The position numbers were made by a program, and so were the translations under genes. Under the pieces are notes generated by a model. That model made no database searches. It was not told the DNA's origin and saw only the letters and a list, made by a program, of their open reading frames with translations. Source: Oscillospiraceae bacterium (GTDB lineage Bacteria > Bacillota > Clostridia > Oscillospirales > Acutalibacteraceae). From it: a stretch of DNA of 64,000 bases. The stretch is from contig DPOR01000005.1 in the NCBI GenBank assembly GCA_003538135.1, positions 111,927 to 175,926 of the forward strand, read 5' to 3'. Shown here one piece after another: positions 23,829 through 33,314 of this stretch (the stretch's first letter is position 1; every line of letters begins with the position of its first letter).

Positions 23829-24680
23829 TTGAAGTTTTATAAATCAAAAGCATTTAAAATATTCGTCGGCGTGCTCGTCGTGCTGATAATCGGAGTTATA
23901 GCGGCCGCCGCCATGCATTCGGGCTCCTCGCCCGCCAACTCCGTGATAAGCACGGTGTTTTCCCCGCTCCAGCGCGCGTCCTCATATCTCGCAGAGAAGT
24001 TTTCCGCGTTTTCGATTAACTTCAAGTCCTCCGCCACGCTCTCAAAGCAGGTTGATGAGCTCAACAAAGAGATAGAGGATCTGCAGAGCCGGCTTGTCGA
24101 CTACGAGCAGCTCAAGAGCCAGAATGCGCTCTACAAGGAGTTCCTTGAGCTCAAGGAGGAGCACAAGGACTACAAGTTCTGCGAGGCGGCGGTAATCGGC
24201 AGAGACTCGGCAAACCCGCTCTCCGCCTTTGTGCTAAACCGCGGCAGCACCGACGGCATCGAGGTAAACGACCCCGTTATCTACGGCAAGTATTTAGTCG
24301 GCGTAGTTACCTCCGTGACGCTCACGCAGTGCACGATAAAGACTATACTCAACCCCGAAGTCAACCCCAGCGCGTATGAGATACGCACGCGCGACCTCGG
24401 CTTCGTCACAACGACGGCGAGCTACGCCGCGGACGGGCTGTGCACCATGCCGGGACTCTCAAGCTCAACGGCAGTCTCCCCCGGCGGAATCGTCTGCACC
24501 TCGGGCGTCGGCGGAATCTATCCGCGCGACCTCATTATAGGCACGGTGACAAAGGTCGAGGACTCCGGGACGGACATCTCCGCAACCGCGGTGATAAAGC
24601 CCGGCGCGGACATAGCCTCGATAACCGACGTCTTTATAATAACCGAGTTCGAGGGTCAGGGGTCGAGCGTCACAAAGTAA
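23829..24680 (+). CDS. mreC: Rod-shape-determining protein MreC
   Basis: 283 aa. One N-terminal transmembrane helix (residues about 8-28), a coiled coil (about 70-110, KQVDELNKEIEDLQSRLVDY), then the double beta-barrel domain with the family pattern AAVIGRDSANPLSAFVLNRG and GVVTSVTLTQCTIKTIL. Scaffolds PBP2 and MreD outside the membrane. TTG start at 23829 with AAAGGAGAGA upstream. Confidence 0.94.
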   Translation: MKFYKSKAFKIFVGVLVVLIIGVIAAAAMHSGSSPANSVISTVFSPLQRASSYLAEKFSAFSINFKSSATLSKQVDELNKEIEDLQSRLVDYEQLKSQNALYKEFLELKEEHKDYKFCEAAVIGRDSANPLSAFVLNRGSTDGIEVNDPVIYGKYLVGVVTSVTLTQCTIKTILNPEVNPSAYEIRTRDLGFVTTTASYAADGLCTMPGLSSSTAVSPGGIVCTSGVGGIYPRDLIIGTVTKVEDSGTDISATAVIKPGADIASITDVFIITEFEGQGSSVTK

Positions 24681-24705
24681 GAAATCTACCGAAAGGGACT
24701 TGTCT

Positions 24706-25230
24706 ATGGGTCTCACAGCCGAAAAGAAAAGACTTATAATCCGACGCGTGATATTCGCTCTTCTGCTTATCATCTGCGCCGTTATCCAGAACACCCCGAG
24801 ACTTCTGCCCGAGCCGTTCGGCGCGCGTCAGCTCGGAGTGACGGTCATGGTCGTCTGCATAGCAATGTTCGAGCGCGAAACCGCGGGAATGCTCCTCGGT
24901 CTGCTCGCGGGCATCGTGCTCGATGTAACGGGCGGCACTCAGGGCATAAACGCCATTTTGCTGACCGCGTTCGGCCTTGCGTGCGGAATGCTCGTCAACA
25001 ACATGATAAGAAATAATGTAGTCACCGCGCTGATTTTTTCCGCGTCGGCGCTGCTTATTCATACGTTCGTCTATTGGATAGTGTTCGTCGCCGCGGCGGG
25101 TGTCTCCGGCGGCAGACTTCTGCTCACCTTCTGCCTGCCGAGCGTGCTCTATTCGGTAATTTTTACGCCTCTTTGGTTCCTGATAATAAGAGGCATAAGC
25201 AGAGCTCTTCCGAGCGAAGTCAGAAGATAA
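24706..25230 (+). CDS. mreD: Rod-shape-determining protein MreD
   Basis: 174 aa, five or six transmembrane helices, with FERETAGMLLGLLAGIVLDV corresponding to the conserved E...G..aGLl.D motif of MreD. ATG at 24706 preceded by AAAGGGAC; 25 nt after mreC. Partner of MreC in the elongasome. Confidence 0.9.
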   Translation: MGLTAEKKRLIIRRVIFALLLIICAVIQNTPRLLPEPFGARQLGVTVMVVCIAMFERETAGMLLGLLAGIVLDVTGGTQGINAILLTAFGLACGMLVNNMIRNNVVTALIFSASALLIHTFVYWIVFVAAAGVSGGRLLLTFCLPSVLYSVIFTPLWFLIIRGISRALPSEVRR

Positions 25231-25248
25231 GAGAAAGGAGGGAGCCCT

Positions 25249-27312
25249 TTGGATTCGAAAAAGCTTGCGATAAGGCGCATTATACTGCCCTGCATACTGC
25301 TCGCATTCATACTTGTTTTTGTCGGCGTGCTCGTCAAGGTTCAGCTTATAGACGGAGAGGAATACGCGAGCGCCGTCAACACCGCAAAGCAGTCTACCGT
25401 CAAAATTCACGCGGCACGCGGCGAGATAGTTGACCGCAACGGCAAGCCCATAGTCGAGAACCGCCAGGGCTACTCCATAGTTTTCAACTATTCGTATTTC
25501 CCGTCCAAGAAAGAAAACAGCGAGAGAAACTCGATAATAATATCATTGATCAGGCTCTTCGAGGCAAACGACGCCGAGTGGGACAACAGCCTGCCTATAG
25601 TCATCGACTCGTCGGGCGGGCTCGTCTATAAGACTGACAGCGAAAAGGAAATCGAGGTTATGAAGGGCAAGGACTATCTTAACCTCAACTCCTACGCCAC
25701 GGCGCAAAACTGCTACGACGCCATGGTCGAGATGTTTGAAATCGACCCGGGCTACTCCCTCAAGGACGGGCTTAAAATCGCGGCGGTGCGCTATCAGATG
25801 CTCTTAAACGGCTTCGGAGCCAGCAACGCCTACACCTTCGCGCAGGATGTCAGCGACGTGCTCGTTGCCAAGGTCAAGGAGAACAGCGCGACCTTTAAGG
25901 GCGTTGACGTGGAGGTAGTTCCCTACAGAAGAATAGTCGACGGCACTCTCGCCGCCCACATAATCGGCACGGTGGGCAAGATAAACGCCGAGGAATACGC
26001 CGAGCTCAAGGACAAGGGCTACGGCATGAACGACACGCTCGGAAAGAGCGGAATAGAATACGCCATGGAGGAGTATCTGCGCGGCACGGACGGCGAAAAG
26101 GTCGTCACCGTAGACCCGGACGGCAACGTCTCCGAGACGGTTACGAAAGAGCCCGTTCAGGGCGCGACGGTCGTGCTCACCATTGACGCCGATATGCAGA
26201 AATTGGCGCAGGACACCTTTGCGAAATGGACGGAAAACTACGCAAAATCCTCAAAGAATAAATACGGCGTTCCCGCAGCTGGTGCGCTCGTTGTCAACGA
26301 CCCGAACACGGGCGAAATACTGACCATGCTCAGCTATCCGACCTACGACCTCAACACCTACAGCGAAAAATATTCGGAGCTCAGCAAGGACAGCCGCACG
26401 CCGCTTTGGAACAGGGCACTGCGCAGCACCTACGCCATAGGCTCGACCTCGAAGCCCTCCGTCGCAATAGCGGCAATAGAAGAAGGGCTGACAAGCCGAG
26501 ACAGAGTCATCCGCTGCACAAGGGAGTTCAAATACCTCGACCACACCTTCTACTGCAACATCAACCACCGCGACAGAAACCTGACTCTTCGAACCGCGCT
26601 TCAGGATTCATGCAACATATATTTCTACACCTGCGGCGAGGAGCTCGGAATAAGCAGGCTCAACGAATACCGCTCCATGCTCGGGCTCGGAGTGAAAACG
26701 GGCATAGAGCTCACCGAGGCCGAGGGCATAGAGGACAGCCCCGAATACCGCGAAAGCATAGGTCAGACCTGGCTGCCCGGCTACCTCATACTCTCGTCCA
26801 TAGGCGAAGGCGGTACGCGCTTTACACCCATACAGCTCGCAAACTACACCGCCACGATAGCAAACGGCGGCACGAGATACGAGCAGCACATAATAAAATC
26901 GATAAAGAGCGCCGACTACTCCAAGACGCTCGTTGAAAAGACTCCCAAGGTCGCGCTCGAAACGGGCATATCCAAATATGCCATCGACTGCGTCACCGAG
27001 GGCATGGAGTACGTTGTCAACAACAACCGTATTATACAGTCGGCTCTCAAGGGGCTCGACGTTCAGACTGCCGCAAAGACAGGTACCTCCGAAGAAAACA
27101 GGAAGATAAACGGCGTCAGCCAGGTTATCAACAACGGTCTTTATATCACCTTTGCGCCGAGCAAAAACGCCGAGATATCCATAGCGTTCATCTGCGAGGG
27201 CGTCTACGGCTCGTCCTCATTGGCGCAGATAGCAAAGCCGATATACGACTACTACTTCAACAGCTCGCAGACGGCCGCCGCGCCGCAGGGTGAGAATACG
27301 CTTCTGGGGTGA
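25249..27312 (+). CDS. mrdA: Penicillin-binding protein 2 (elongation transpeptidase)
   Basis: 687 aa, class B PBP. N-terminal membrane helix (about 10-30), pedestal domain with HAARGEIVDRNGKPIVENR, then the transpeptidase domain. Active-site motifs: STSK (SxxK, in YAIGSTSKPSVAIA), SCN (SxN, in QDSCNIYFYTCG) and KTG (AAKTGTSEE). Cross-links lateral-wall peptidoglycan and is a beta-lactam target. TTG start with AAAGGAGGG upstream, 18 nt after mreD. Confidence 0.95.
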   Translation: MDSKKLAIRRIILPCILLAFILVFVGVLVKVQLIDGEEYASAVNTAKQSTVKIHAARGEIVDRNGKPIVENRQGYSIVFNYSYFPSKKENSERNSIIISLIRLFEANDAEWDNSLPIVIDSSGGLVYKTDSEKEIEVMKGKDYLNLNSYATAQNCYDAMVEMFEIDPGYSLKDGLKIAAVRYQMLLNGFGASNAYTFAQDVSDVLVAKVKENSATFKGVDVEVVPYRRIVDGTLAAHIIGTVGKINAEEYAELKDKGYGMNDTLGKSGIEYAMEEYLRGTDGEKVVTVDPDGNVSETVTKEPVQGATVVLTIDADMQKLAQDTFAKWTENYAKSSKNKYGVPAAGALVVNDPNTGEILTMLSYPTYDLNTYSEKYSELSKDSRTPLWNRALRSTYAIGSTSKPSVAIAAIEEGLTSRDRVIRCTREFKYLDHTFYCNINHRDRNLTLRTALQDSCNIYFYTCGEELGISRLNEYRSMLGLGVKTGIELTEAEGIEDSPEYRESIGQTWLPGYLILSSIGEGGTRFTPIQLANYTATIANGGTRYEQHIIKSIKSADYSKTLVEKTPKVALETGISKYAIDCVTEGMEYVVNNNRIIQSALKGLDVQTAAKTGTSEENRKINGVSQVINNGLYITFAPSKNAEISIAFICEGVYGSSSLAQIAKPIYDYYFNSSQTAAAPQGENTLLG

Positions 27313-27316
27313 TTAT

Positions 27317-28039
27317 ATGGCTGAGAAAATAGTTATCGCCTCCGGCAAGGGCGGCGTCGGCAAATCGTCGCTGACCGCAGGACTTGCGCGCGCGCTGAGC
27401 AATTCCGGCAAGCGGGTGCTCATGCTCGACATGGACATAGGGCTGCGCAGCCTCGACCTCATCTTCGGCACTCAAAAGGAGCTTCTCTTTGACTGGGGAA
27501 ATGTACTCGACGGCGGCTGCGAGCCGAATCAGGCGGCTATCGCCGCGGGCGGGCCGATGCTGATGACTGCGCCCATGCATATGTCCGACTCCTTCACCGC
27601 CGAGAGCATAAAGGAGCTTGCGGACAGGCTCTCAAAAGATTACGACTATATATTTTTCGACGCTCCGGCAGGGCTCTCCGACGGGTTCGAGCTCGCCTGC
27701 GCCGCCTCCGACAGGGGCATTGTTGTCTCCACCGCCGATGCGGTATGCGTCAGAAGCGTCAATATAACCGCGGGCGCCATGCGCTCCCTCGGTCTTGAGG
27801 ACATAAGACTCGTTATCAACCGCTTCGACGAAAAGGCGGTCTGCAAAAAGAAGCTTTTAAACATCGACGACGTTATTGACGCTGTATGCGTTCAGCTCAT
27901 CGGCATAGTTCCCGAGGACGCGGCGGTGTCGCACTGCGCGGTGCGCGGCGAACCGCTCCCGGCATCGAGCGCGGCGGCAAAGGCGTTTTCGCGCATAGCA
28001 AAGAGAATCGACGGCGGCGTTTCGCCGCTGCTGGGGTGA
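27317..28039 (+). CDS. minD: Septum-site protein MinD-like ATPase (240 aa)
   Basis: ParA/MinD-type ATPase with deviant Walker A (ASGKGGVGKSS), switch I LMLDMDIGLRSLDLIFG (the MinD-typical GLRxLD) and Walker B YIFFDAPAG. The C-terminal AKAFSRIAKRI could be the amphipathic membrane helix, though it is followed by a non-standard GGVSPLLG tail. It starts 5 nt after mrdA. In Firmicutes minC usually sits between mreD and minD; here mrdA occupies that place and minC is absent from the window. Confidence 0.88.
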   Translation: MAEKIVIASGKGGVGKSSLTAGLARALSNSGKRVLMLDMDIGLRSLDLIFGTQKELLFDWGNVLDGGCEPNQAAIAAGGPMLMTAPMHMSDSFTAESIKELADRLSKDYDYIFFDAPAGLSDGFELACAASDRGIVVSTADAVCVRSVNITAGAMRSLGLEDIRLVINRFDEKAVCKKKLLNIDDVIDAVCVQLIGIVPEDAAVSHCAVRGEPLPASSAAAKAFSRIAKRIDGGVSPLLG

Positions 28040-28089
28040 AATATAACCTATATCCCCGCGGCAGCCGCGACATTGCAAATTACCGCCCA

Positions 28090-28200
28090 TCGTTTTCAGG
28101 GTGCTTATGATATCCGCTTGCGGTTTTTGCAGTAACTTGCGGCTATTCATTTTGTAGGGGGCGGCGACTCGACACATCAACGGCGGCAATGCCGCAACAT
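28090..28200. repeat. Degraded copies of the dispersed repeat modules
   Basis: In the 217-nt gap after minD: a reversed ATGATATCCGCTTGCGGTTT module and TGTAGGGGGCGGCGACTCGA, both members of the families at 3.3-3.9 kb and 54 kb. GGCGGCAATGCCGC forms a small palindrome. Confidence 0.65.
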
Positions 28201-28256
28201 CCACCCTCCGTCTCACTGCCTGCCGCATATAAATCAACTCTTTCAGGAGAAACGCC

Positions 28257-28943
28257 ATGAAAAAACCGCGTTCCAAGAAAAAAACAATAATTTCCGTCCT
28301 CTGCGTGCTGCTTGCGCTCGCCGTATTGACCCCGTGCGCGATAAACGCCGCCGTGATGATAAGCGCGAGCAAGTATATCATCAGCGCGGACGAGGCGGCC
28401 GGGCGCGAGACGGACTGCGTATTGGTGCTCGGCGCAAGGGTAAACTCCAACGGCACCCTGAGCCATATGCTCGAGGACAGAATGAGCACGGGCGTTGACC
28501 TGTATCAAGCCGGCGCGGGCAAAAAGATACTCGCCAGCGGCGACCACGGCAGGGACTCCTACGACGAGGTCAACCATATGAAGCAGTACGCCGTCGGCAG
28601 GGGCGTTGACCCCGACGATGTGTTTCTCGACCATGCGGGCTTCTCGACCTATGAGTCGATGTACCGCGCCCGCGCCGTGTTCGAGGTCAAGAGCACGATA
28701 GTCGTCACTCAGAAATACCACCTCTACCGCGCGGTCTACAATGCGCGCCGCCTGGGTATCGACGCCTACGGCGTTGCGGCGGACAAGCGCGTCTACGGCA
28801 AGCCCGTATATAATTTTGTGCGCGAGAGCCTCGCCCGGTGCAAGGACTTCTTTATGTGCATTTTCAAGCCCGAGCCGACTTATCTCGGCGAGGTTATCCC
28901 GATAAGCGGCAGCGCGTCGCTCTCGGACGACACCGAATACTGA
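28257..28943 (+). CDS. SanA/YdcF-like DUF218 membrane-anchored protein (228 aa)
   Basis: N-terminal membrane anchor (residues about 10-32), then the DUF218 core CVLVLGARVNSNGTLSHMLE, GKKILASGDHGRDSYDEVNHM, FSTYESMYRA and VVTQKYHLYRAVYNAR. E. coli SanA affects vancomycin permeability at high temperature; the biochemical role in Gram-positives is unclear. ATG at 28257 with CAGGAGAAA upstream. Confidence 0.88.
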   Translation: MKKPRSKKKTIISVLCVLLALAVLTPCAINAAVMISASKYIISADEAAGRETDCVLVLGARVNSNGTLSHMLEDRMSTGVDLYQAGAGKKILASGDHGRDSYDEVNHMKQYAVGRGVDPDDVFLDHAGFSTYESMYRARAVFEVKSTIVVTQKYHLYRAVYNARRLGIDAYGVAADKRVYGKPVYNFVRESLARCKDFFMCIFKPEPTYLGEVIPISGSASLSDDTEY

Positions 28944-28964
28944 CAGTTTCAAGGAGAAAGATAT

Positions 28965-29555
28965 ATGCGACTTGGCATTTTTGGCGGCACCTTCAATCCG
29001 CCGCACATGGGGCACATAAGGCTTGTTACCGCTATCGCGGACAAGCTGCAGCTCGACCATGTTCTCATTATTCCGGCGTCGGTTCCGCCGCACAAGCACG
29101 TCTTGAACCTTGCTCGCAGCAGGGACAGATTCGAGATGTGCCGCCTGAGCTTTGAGGGCGACCGTCGGTTTTCGGTCTCCGATACGGAGCTGCTCCGCGT
29201 GGGTAAGAGCTACACCTATGACACCCTCTGCGAGATAAAAAAGAAATATCCCGACGCAGAGCTGTTTTTGATAGTCGGTTCTGATATGCTCGCCACCTTT
29301 GACGAGTGGTACCGCTATCACGACATACTCATGATGTGCACCCTCTGCGCCGCCTCGCGCAAGCCGGGCTTCGTGCCCGAGCTCGAGGGCAAGTTCACGC
29401 CGGAGGAGATAGAAAAGATAAAATTCATCGAGATACCCGTTTTCGAGGTCAGCTCGACGCTTATCCGCCGCAGGCTCTCCGAGCGCGAGAGCACTCAGGG
29501 GCTTATATCCGACAAGGTGCGCGACTATATAGAACAAAAGGGGCTTTACACTTGA
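28965..29555 (+). CDS. nadD: Nicotinate-nucleotide adenylyltransferase
   Basis: 196 aa. Transfers AMP from ATP to nicotinate mononucleotide in NAD synthesis. Nucleotidyltransferase motifs GGTFNPPHMGHIRL (GxFxPxHxGH) near the start and VSSTLIRRRL (ISSTxIR) near the end; GSDMLATF in the middle. First gene of the common nadD-yqeK-rsfS-leuS order. Confidence 0.95.
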   Translation: MRLGIFGGTFNPPHMGHIRLVTAIADKLQLDHVLIIPASVPPHKHVLNLARSRDRFEMCRLSFEGDRRFSVSDTELLRVGKSYTYDTLCEIKKKYPDAELFLIVGSDMLATFDEWYRYHDILMMCTLCAASRKPGFVPELEGKFTPEEIEKIKFIEIPVFEVSSTLIRRRLSERESTQGLISDKVRDYIEQKGLYT

Positions 29556-30139
29556 ACGTACCCGAGAAATACAGAGAATATGACGAGCTTTTGAAATCCA
29601 AGCTCGACGAATACAGATACATTCACTCGCTCGGCGTTGCAAAGAGCGCAAGACACTTAGCCGAGCTCTACGGCTCCGACCCCGAAAAGGCCTATTTTGC
29701 GGGGCTTATGCACGACGTTATGAAGAACGCCGCGCCCGAGGAGCAGTTGCAAATGATAAAAAAAGCTGATATAATATTATCTTCATCCGAGCGCCTGAAC
29801 CGCAAGCTCTGGCACGCGATTGCCGGGGCGGCTTTTTTGAAGCTGGAGCTTCATATCACCGACCCCGATATAATCGGCGCGGTGCGCTGGCACACGACGG
29901 GCAAGGCGGGCATGACGAAGCTCGAAAAGATAGTCTATCTCGCGGATTTCATAAGCGCGGACAGAAAATATCCCGATGTTGATAAGGTGCGCGAGCTCGC
30001 AGAGCACTCTTTGGAGGGCGCGATGCTCTACACCCAGAGATACTGCATATCAAAGCTCCTCGCCGACGGAATGATAATCGACCCGTCGAGCGTGGACTGC
30101 TACAATGAACTTATAACCGAGAGGAGTTCAGAAGAATGA
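29552..30139 (+). CDS. yqeK: YqeK-type HD hydrolase (diadenosine tetraphosphatase)
   Basis: 195 aa from a TTG at 29552 that overlaps the nadD stop (TTGA); AAAAGGGG lies 8 nt upstream. HD-domain residues: HSLGVAKSARHLA, FAGLMHDVMKN (HD pair), WHAIAGAAF and VRWHTTGKAGM, then YLADFISADR. YqeK proteins hydrolyse Ap4A symmetrically. Translationally coupled to nadD and rsfS. Confidence 0.9.
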   Translation: MNVPEKYREYDELLKSKLDEYRYIHSLGVAKSARHLAELYGSDPEKAYFAGLMHDVMKNAAPEEQLQMIKKADIILSSSERLNRKLWHAIAGAAFLKLELHITDPDIIGAVRWHTTGKAGMTKLEKIVYLADFISADRKYPDVDKVRELAEHSLEGAMLYTQRYCISKLLADGMIIDPSSVDCYNELITERSSEE

Positions 30140-30489
30140 CCCCGAAAGAGCTGACAAACGAAACAGTAAAAATACTCGACAAGAAAAAGGCAATCGATAT
30201 CACGGCGATAAAGACCGACGAGCTGACGATAGTCTCCGACTACTTCGTTATTGCGACCGGTACCTCTAACACCCACGTCAAGAGCCTCGCCGACGACCTC
30301 GAATACGAGATGGGCAAGTTCGGCGTTGCGCCCGAGCACATAGAGGGACGCGCGACGGGCTGGATTCTGCTCGACTTCGGCAGCGTACTCGTCCACATAT
30401 TCCAAAAAGAACAGCGCGAATACTACAACCTCGAGCGTCTTTGGAACGACGCGCAGCGGCTTGACATAAGCGATCTGCTGACCGACTGA
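30136..30489 (+). CDS. rsfS: Ribosomal silencing factor RsfS
   Basis: 117 aa. Binds uL14 and blocks 30S/50S joining under starvation. Family landmarks KKAIDITAIKTDELTIVSDY, FVIATGTSNTHVKSLADDLE, GRATGWILLDFGSVLVHIF. Start overlaps the yqeK stop by 4 nt. Confidence 0.95.
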   Translation: MTPKELTNETVKILDKKKAIDITAIKTDELTIVSDYFVIATGTSNTHVKSLADDLEYEMGKFGVAPEHIEGRATGWILLDFGSVLVHIFQKEQREYYNLERLWNDAQRLDISDLLTD

Positions 30490-30520
30490 GAGAGAACATC
30501 CGAAAGGAATGACATAAATT

Positions 30521-32932
30521 ATGGCAAACTACGATTTTAAATCCATTGAAAAGAAGTGGCAGGACCGCTGGGAAAAAGAGGGCACGTTTAAAGCTGTAGA
30601 CGACTTCTCTCTGCCCAAGTTCTACGGACTCATAGAGTTCCCCTATCCGAGCGGCGCAGGTATGCACGTCGGCCACATCAAGGCATATTCCGGCATGGAG
30701 GTCATCTGCCGCAAGCGCAGGATGCAGGGCTACAACGTCCTGTTCCCGATAGGCTTCGACGCCTTCGGTCTGCCCGCCGAGAACTATGCGATAAAGACCG
30801 GCACTCATCCCCGCATTGTCACCGACCGCAATATCCATAACTTCACCGGTCAGCTAAAGCGAGTCGGCTTCGCGTTCGATTGGAGCCGCGTTGTCGATAC
30901 GACCGATACCGACTACTATAAGTGGACTCAGTGGATCTTCCTCAAGATGTTCGAGCACGGACTCGTTTTCCGCGACAAGGCGTTCGTCAACTACTGCCCG
31001 AGCTGCAAATGCGTGCTCTCCAACGAGGACTCGCAGGGCGGCAAGTGCGATATCTGCCACAGCGACGTTGTTCAAAAGTCAAAGGACGTCTGGTTTTTGC
31101 GCATAACCGAATACGCCGACAAGCTCCTCGACGGGCTCAAGCACGTCGATTTCCCCGCCAATATCAAGGCTCAGCAGGAGAATTGGATAGGCCGCTCGAC
31201 CGGCGCGTTCGTCAACTTCACCCTCTCGGGAACTGATGAGACCATGCGCATATACACCACCCGCCCCGACACCCTTTTCGGAGTCACCTTTATGGTCATG
31301 GCTCCCGAGCATCCGCTCATCGATAAATATTCCGAGCGCATCTCGAATATGGATGAGGTCGAAAAATACCGCACCGAATGCGGTAAAAAGACCGAGTTCG
31401 AGCGCACTCAGCTCGTCAAGGACAAGACAGGCGTCAAGCTCGACGGTCTCACCGCGATTAACCCCGTCAACGGCAAGGAGATCCCGATTTTCATCTCCGA
31501 CTATGTCATGATGGGCTACGGCACGGGCGCTATTATGGCGGTTCCCGCCCACGATCAGCGCGACTGGGATTTTGCAAAGACCTTCGGCATAGACATCGTT
31601 CAGGTCATCAAGGGCGGCGACATTGAAAAAGAGGCCTATGCCGGCGACGGCGAGATGATAAACTCCGATTTCCTCAACGGAACGGACAACAAAAAGGAAT
31701 CCATAGAGAAGATGCTTGTGTTCCTCAAGGAGCGCGGCATAGGCGAAAAGGGCGTTCAGTATAAGATGAAGGACTGGGCGTTCAACCGTCAGCGCTATTG
31801 GGGCGAGCCGATTCCGATTATCCACTGCCCGAACTGCGGCATGGTAGCAGTGCCCGAAAACGAGCTTCCGCTCAAGCTCCCCGAGGTCGAGAACTTCGAG
31901 CCCGGCGAGGGCGGCGAGAGCCCGCTTGCAAAGATAGATTCCTTTGTCAACTGCACCTGCCCGAAGTGCGGCGCACCCGCCAAGCGCGAGACGGACACCA
32001 TGCCCCAGTGGGCAGGCTCGTCATGGTACTTCCTGCGCTACATCGACCCGCACAACGACAAGTGCTTCGCCGACAAGGATAAGCTCAAATATTGGCTTCC
32101 CGTCGACTGGTACAACGGCGGCATGGAGCACGTCACGCGCCACCTCATCTATTCGCGCTTCTGGCACCGCTTCCTCTATGATATCGGCGAGGTTCCCGTT
32201 CCGGAGCCGTATGCAAAGCGCTCGGGATTAGGACTCGTGCTCGGCGCGGACGGCGTGAAGATGTCGAAGTCGCGCGGCAACGTCGTCGACCCCGACGATG
32301 TTATCAAGAAATACGGCGCGGACACCCTGCGCACATATATAATGTTCATGAGCGACTACTCGGCCTCCGCCCCGTGGAAAGAGAGCGGCGTCAAGGGCTG
32401 CAAGCGCTTCCTCGAGAGAGTCGCGTCACTCGCGGATATCGCAAGCGGCAGCGGCACGACCGGGAAGCTCGAGTCGATAATGAACAAGACGGTCAAAAAA
32501 GTCTCGCAGGATATCGAGGATATGAAGTTCAACACCGCTATCGCAGCGATGATGACCTGCCTCAACGAGATAAACGAGGTCGGCTCGCTGACTAAAGACG
32601 AGCTGTCCGTATTCCTCCGCCTGCTCTGCCCGTTTGCCCCGCACCTGTGCGAGGAGATGTGGGAGCAGCTCGGCGGCGAGGGACTTTGCTCAACGGCGCA
32701 GTGGCCCGACTATGACGAGAGCAAGTGCGTTGACGACGAGATAGAGATAGCCGTTCAGGTAAACGGCAGAGTCCGCGACCGATTCACCGTCCCCGCCGAT
32801 ATAGACGCCGCGGGCGCAATAGCCGGAGCGAAAGCGCTCGACAAGGTGAAGGAATTCACCGACGGCATGGTGTTCGTCAAGGAGCTGTATGTTCCCGGCA
32901 AGCTCGTCAACCTCGTTGTTAAGCCGCAGTAA
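30521..32932 (+). CDS. leuS: Leucyl-tRNA synthetase
   Basis: 803 aa, similar to the B. subtilis enzyme in length. Class I signatures: the HIGH-equivalent MHVGHIKAY (about residue 47) and [10 protein letters not shown] (about 583). The CP1 editing domain lies between them ([20 protein letters not shown]), and zinc-type Cys pairs occur ([29 protein letters not shown]). No T-box leader is visible upstream, unlike ileS; only 31 nt separates it from rsfS. Confidence 0.97.
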   Translation: MANYDFKSIEKKWQDRWEKEGTFKAVDDFSLPKFYGLIEFPYPSGAGMHVGHIKAYSGMEVICRKRRMQGYNVLFPIGFDAFGLPAENYAIKTGTHPRIVTDRNIHNFTGQLKRVGFAFDWSRVVDTTDTDYYKWTQWIFLKMFEHGLVFRDKAFVNYCPSCKCVLSNEDSQGGKCDICHSDVVQKSKDVWFLRITEYADKLLDGLKHVDFPANIKAQQENWIGRSTGAFVNFTLSGTDETMRIYTTRPDTLFGVTFMVMAPEHPLIDKYSERISNMDEVEKYRTECGKKTEFERTQLVKDKTGVKLDGLTAINPVNGKEIPIFISDYVMMGYGTGAIMAVPAHDQRDWDFAKTFGIDIVQVIKGGDIEKEAYAGDGEMINSDFLNGTDNKKESIEKMLVFLKERGIGEKGVQYKMKDWAFNRQRYWGEPIPIIHCPNCGMVAVPENELPLKLPEVENFEPGEGGESPLAKIDSFVNCTCPKCGAPAKRETDTMPQWAGSSWYFLRYIDPHNDKCFADKDKLKYWLPVDWYNGGMEHVTRHLIYSRFWHRFLYDIGEVPVPEPYAKRSGLGLVLGADGVKMSKSRGNVVDPDDVIKKYGADTLRTYIMFMSDYSASAPWKESGVKGCKRFLERVASLADIASGSGTTGKLESIMNKTVKKVSQDIEDMKFNTAIAAMMTCLNEINEVGSLTKDELSVFLRLLCPFAPHLCEEMWEQLGGEGLCSTAQWPDYDESKCVDDEIEIAVQVNGRVRDRFTVPADIDAAGAIAGAKALDKVKEFTDGMVFVKELYVPGKLVNLVVKPQ

Positions 32933-32964
32933 AATAATCAAAAAATAAAAAATCCTCCAAGCGG

Positions 32965-32993
32965 TTGACAATAAAATTCACCTGTTGTATAAT
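32965..32993 (+). promoter_or_regulatory. Strong promoter of rpsU
   Basis: TTGACA (32965-32970), 17-nt spacer, TATAAT (32988-32993): a consensus sigma-A promoter. Confidence 0.9.
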
Positions 32994-33050
32994 TAAGAGC
33001 AAGCTTATGCTTATTAGCCCTTGCAATTGCAGCGGAGGGAGGGAATATTA

Positions 33051-33227
33051 ATGAGTCAGGTCAAAGTTAAAGAGAACGAATCTCTCGAGAGCGCACTCAA
33101 GCGTTTCAAGAGACAGACTTCCAGAGACGGAGTTATCCAGGAGGTCCGCAAGAGAGAGCACTATGAGAAGCCTTCGGTCAAGAGAAAGAAGAAGTCTGAG
33201 GCAGCTCGCAAACGCAAGTACAAATAA
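33051..33227 (+). CDS. rpsU: 30S ribosomal protein bS21
   Basis: 58 aa, very basic: [20 protein letters not shown] through [20 protein letters not shown] and a KRKYK end. ATG at 33051 after GGAGGGAGGG. Needed for translation initiation near the 16S 3' end. Own consensus promoter and own terminator. Confidence 0.95.
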   Translation: MSQVKVKENESLESALKRFKRQTSRDGVIQEVRKREHYEKPSVKRKKKSEAARKRKYK

Positions 33228-33258
33228 GTACCTGCACTGTACAATTGTACATTTAAAG

Positions 33259-33288
33259 GCGGTGGGAATGGTTTCTCGCCGCTTTTTT
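33259..33288 (+). terminator. Terminator of rpsU
   Basis: GCGGTGGGA and TCTCGCCGC pair (with G-U pairs) around ATGGTT and are followed by TTTTTT. Confidence 0.8.
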
Positions 33289-33314
33289 CGGAGTTTTTAA
33301 AGGAGGAATAAGTC

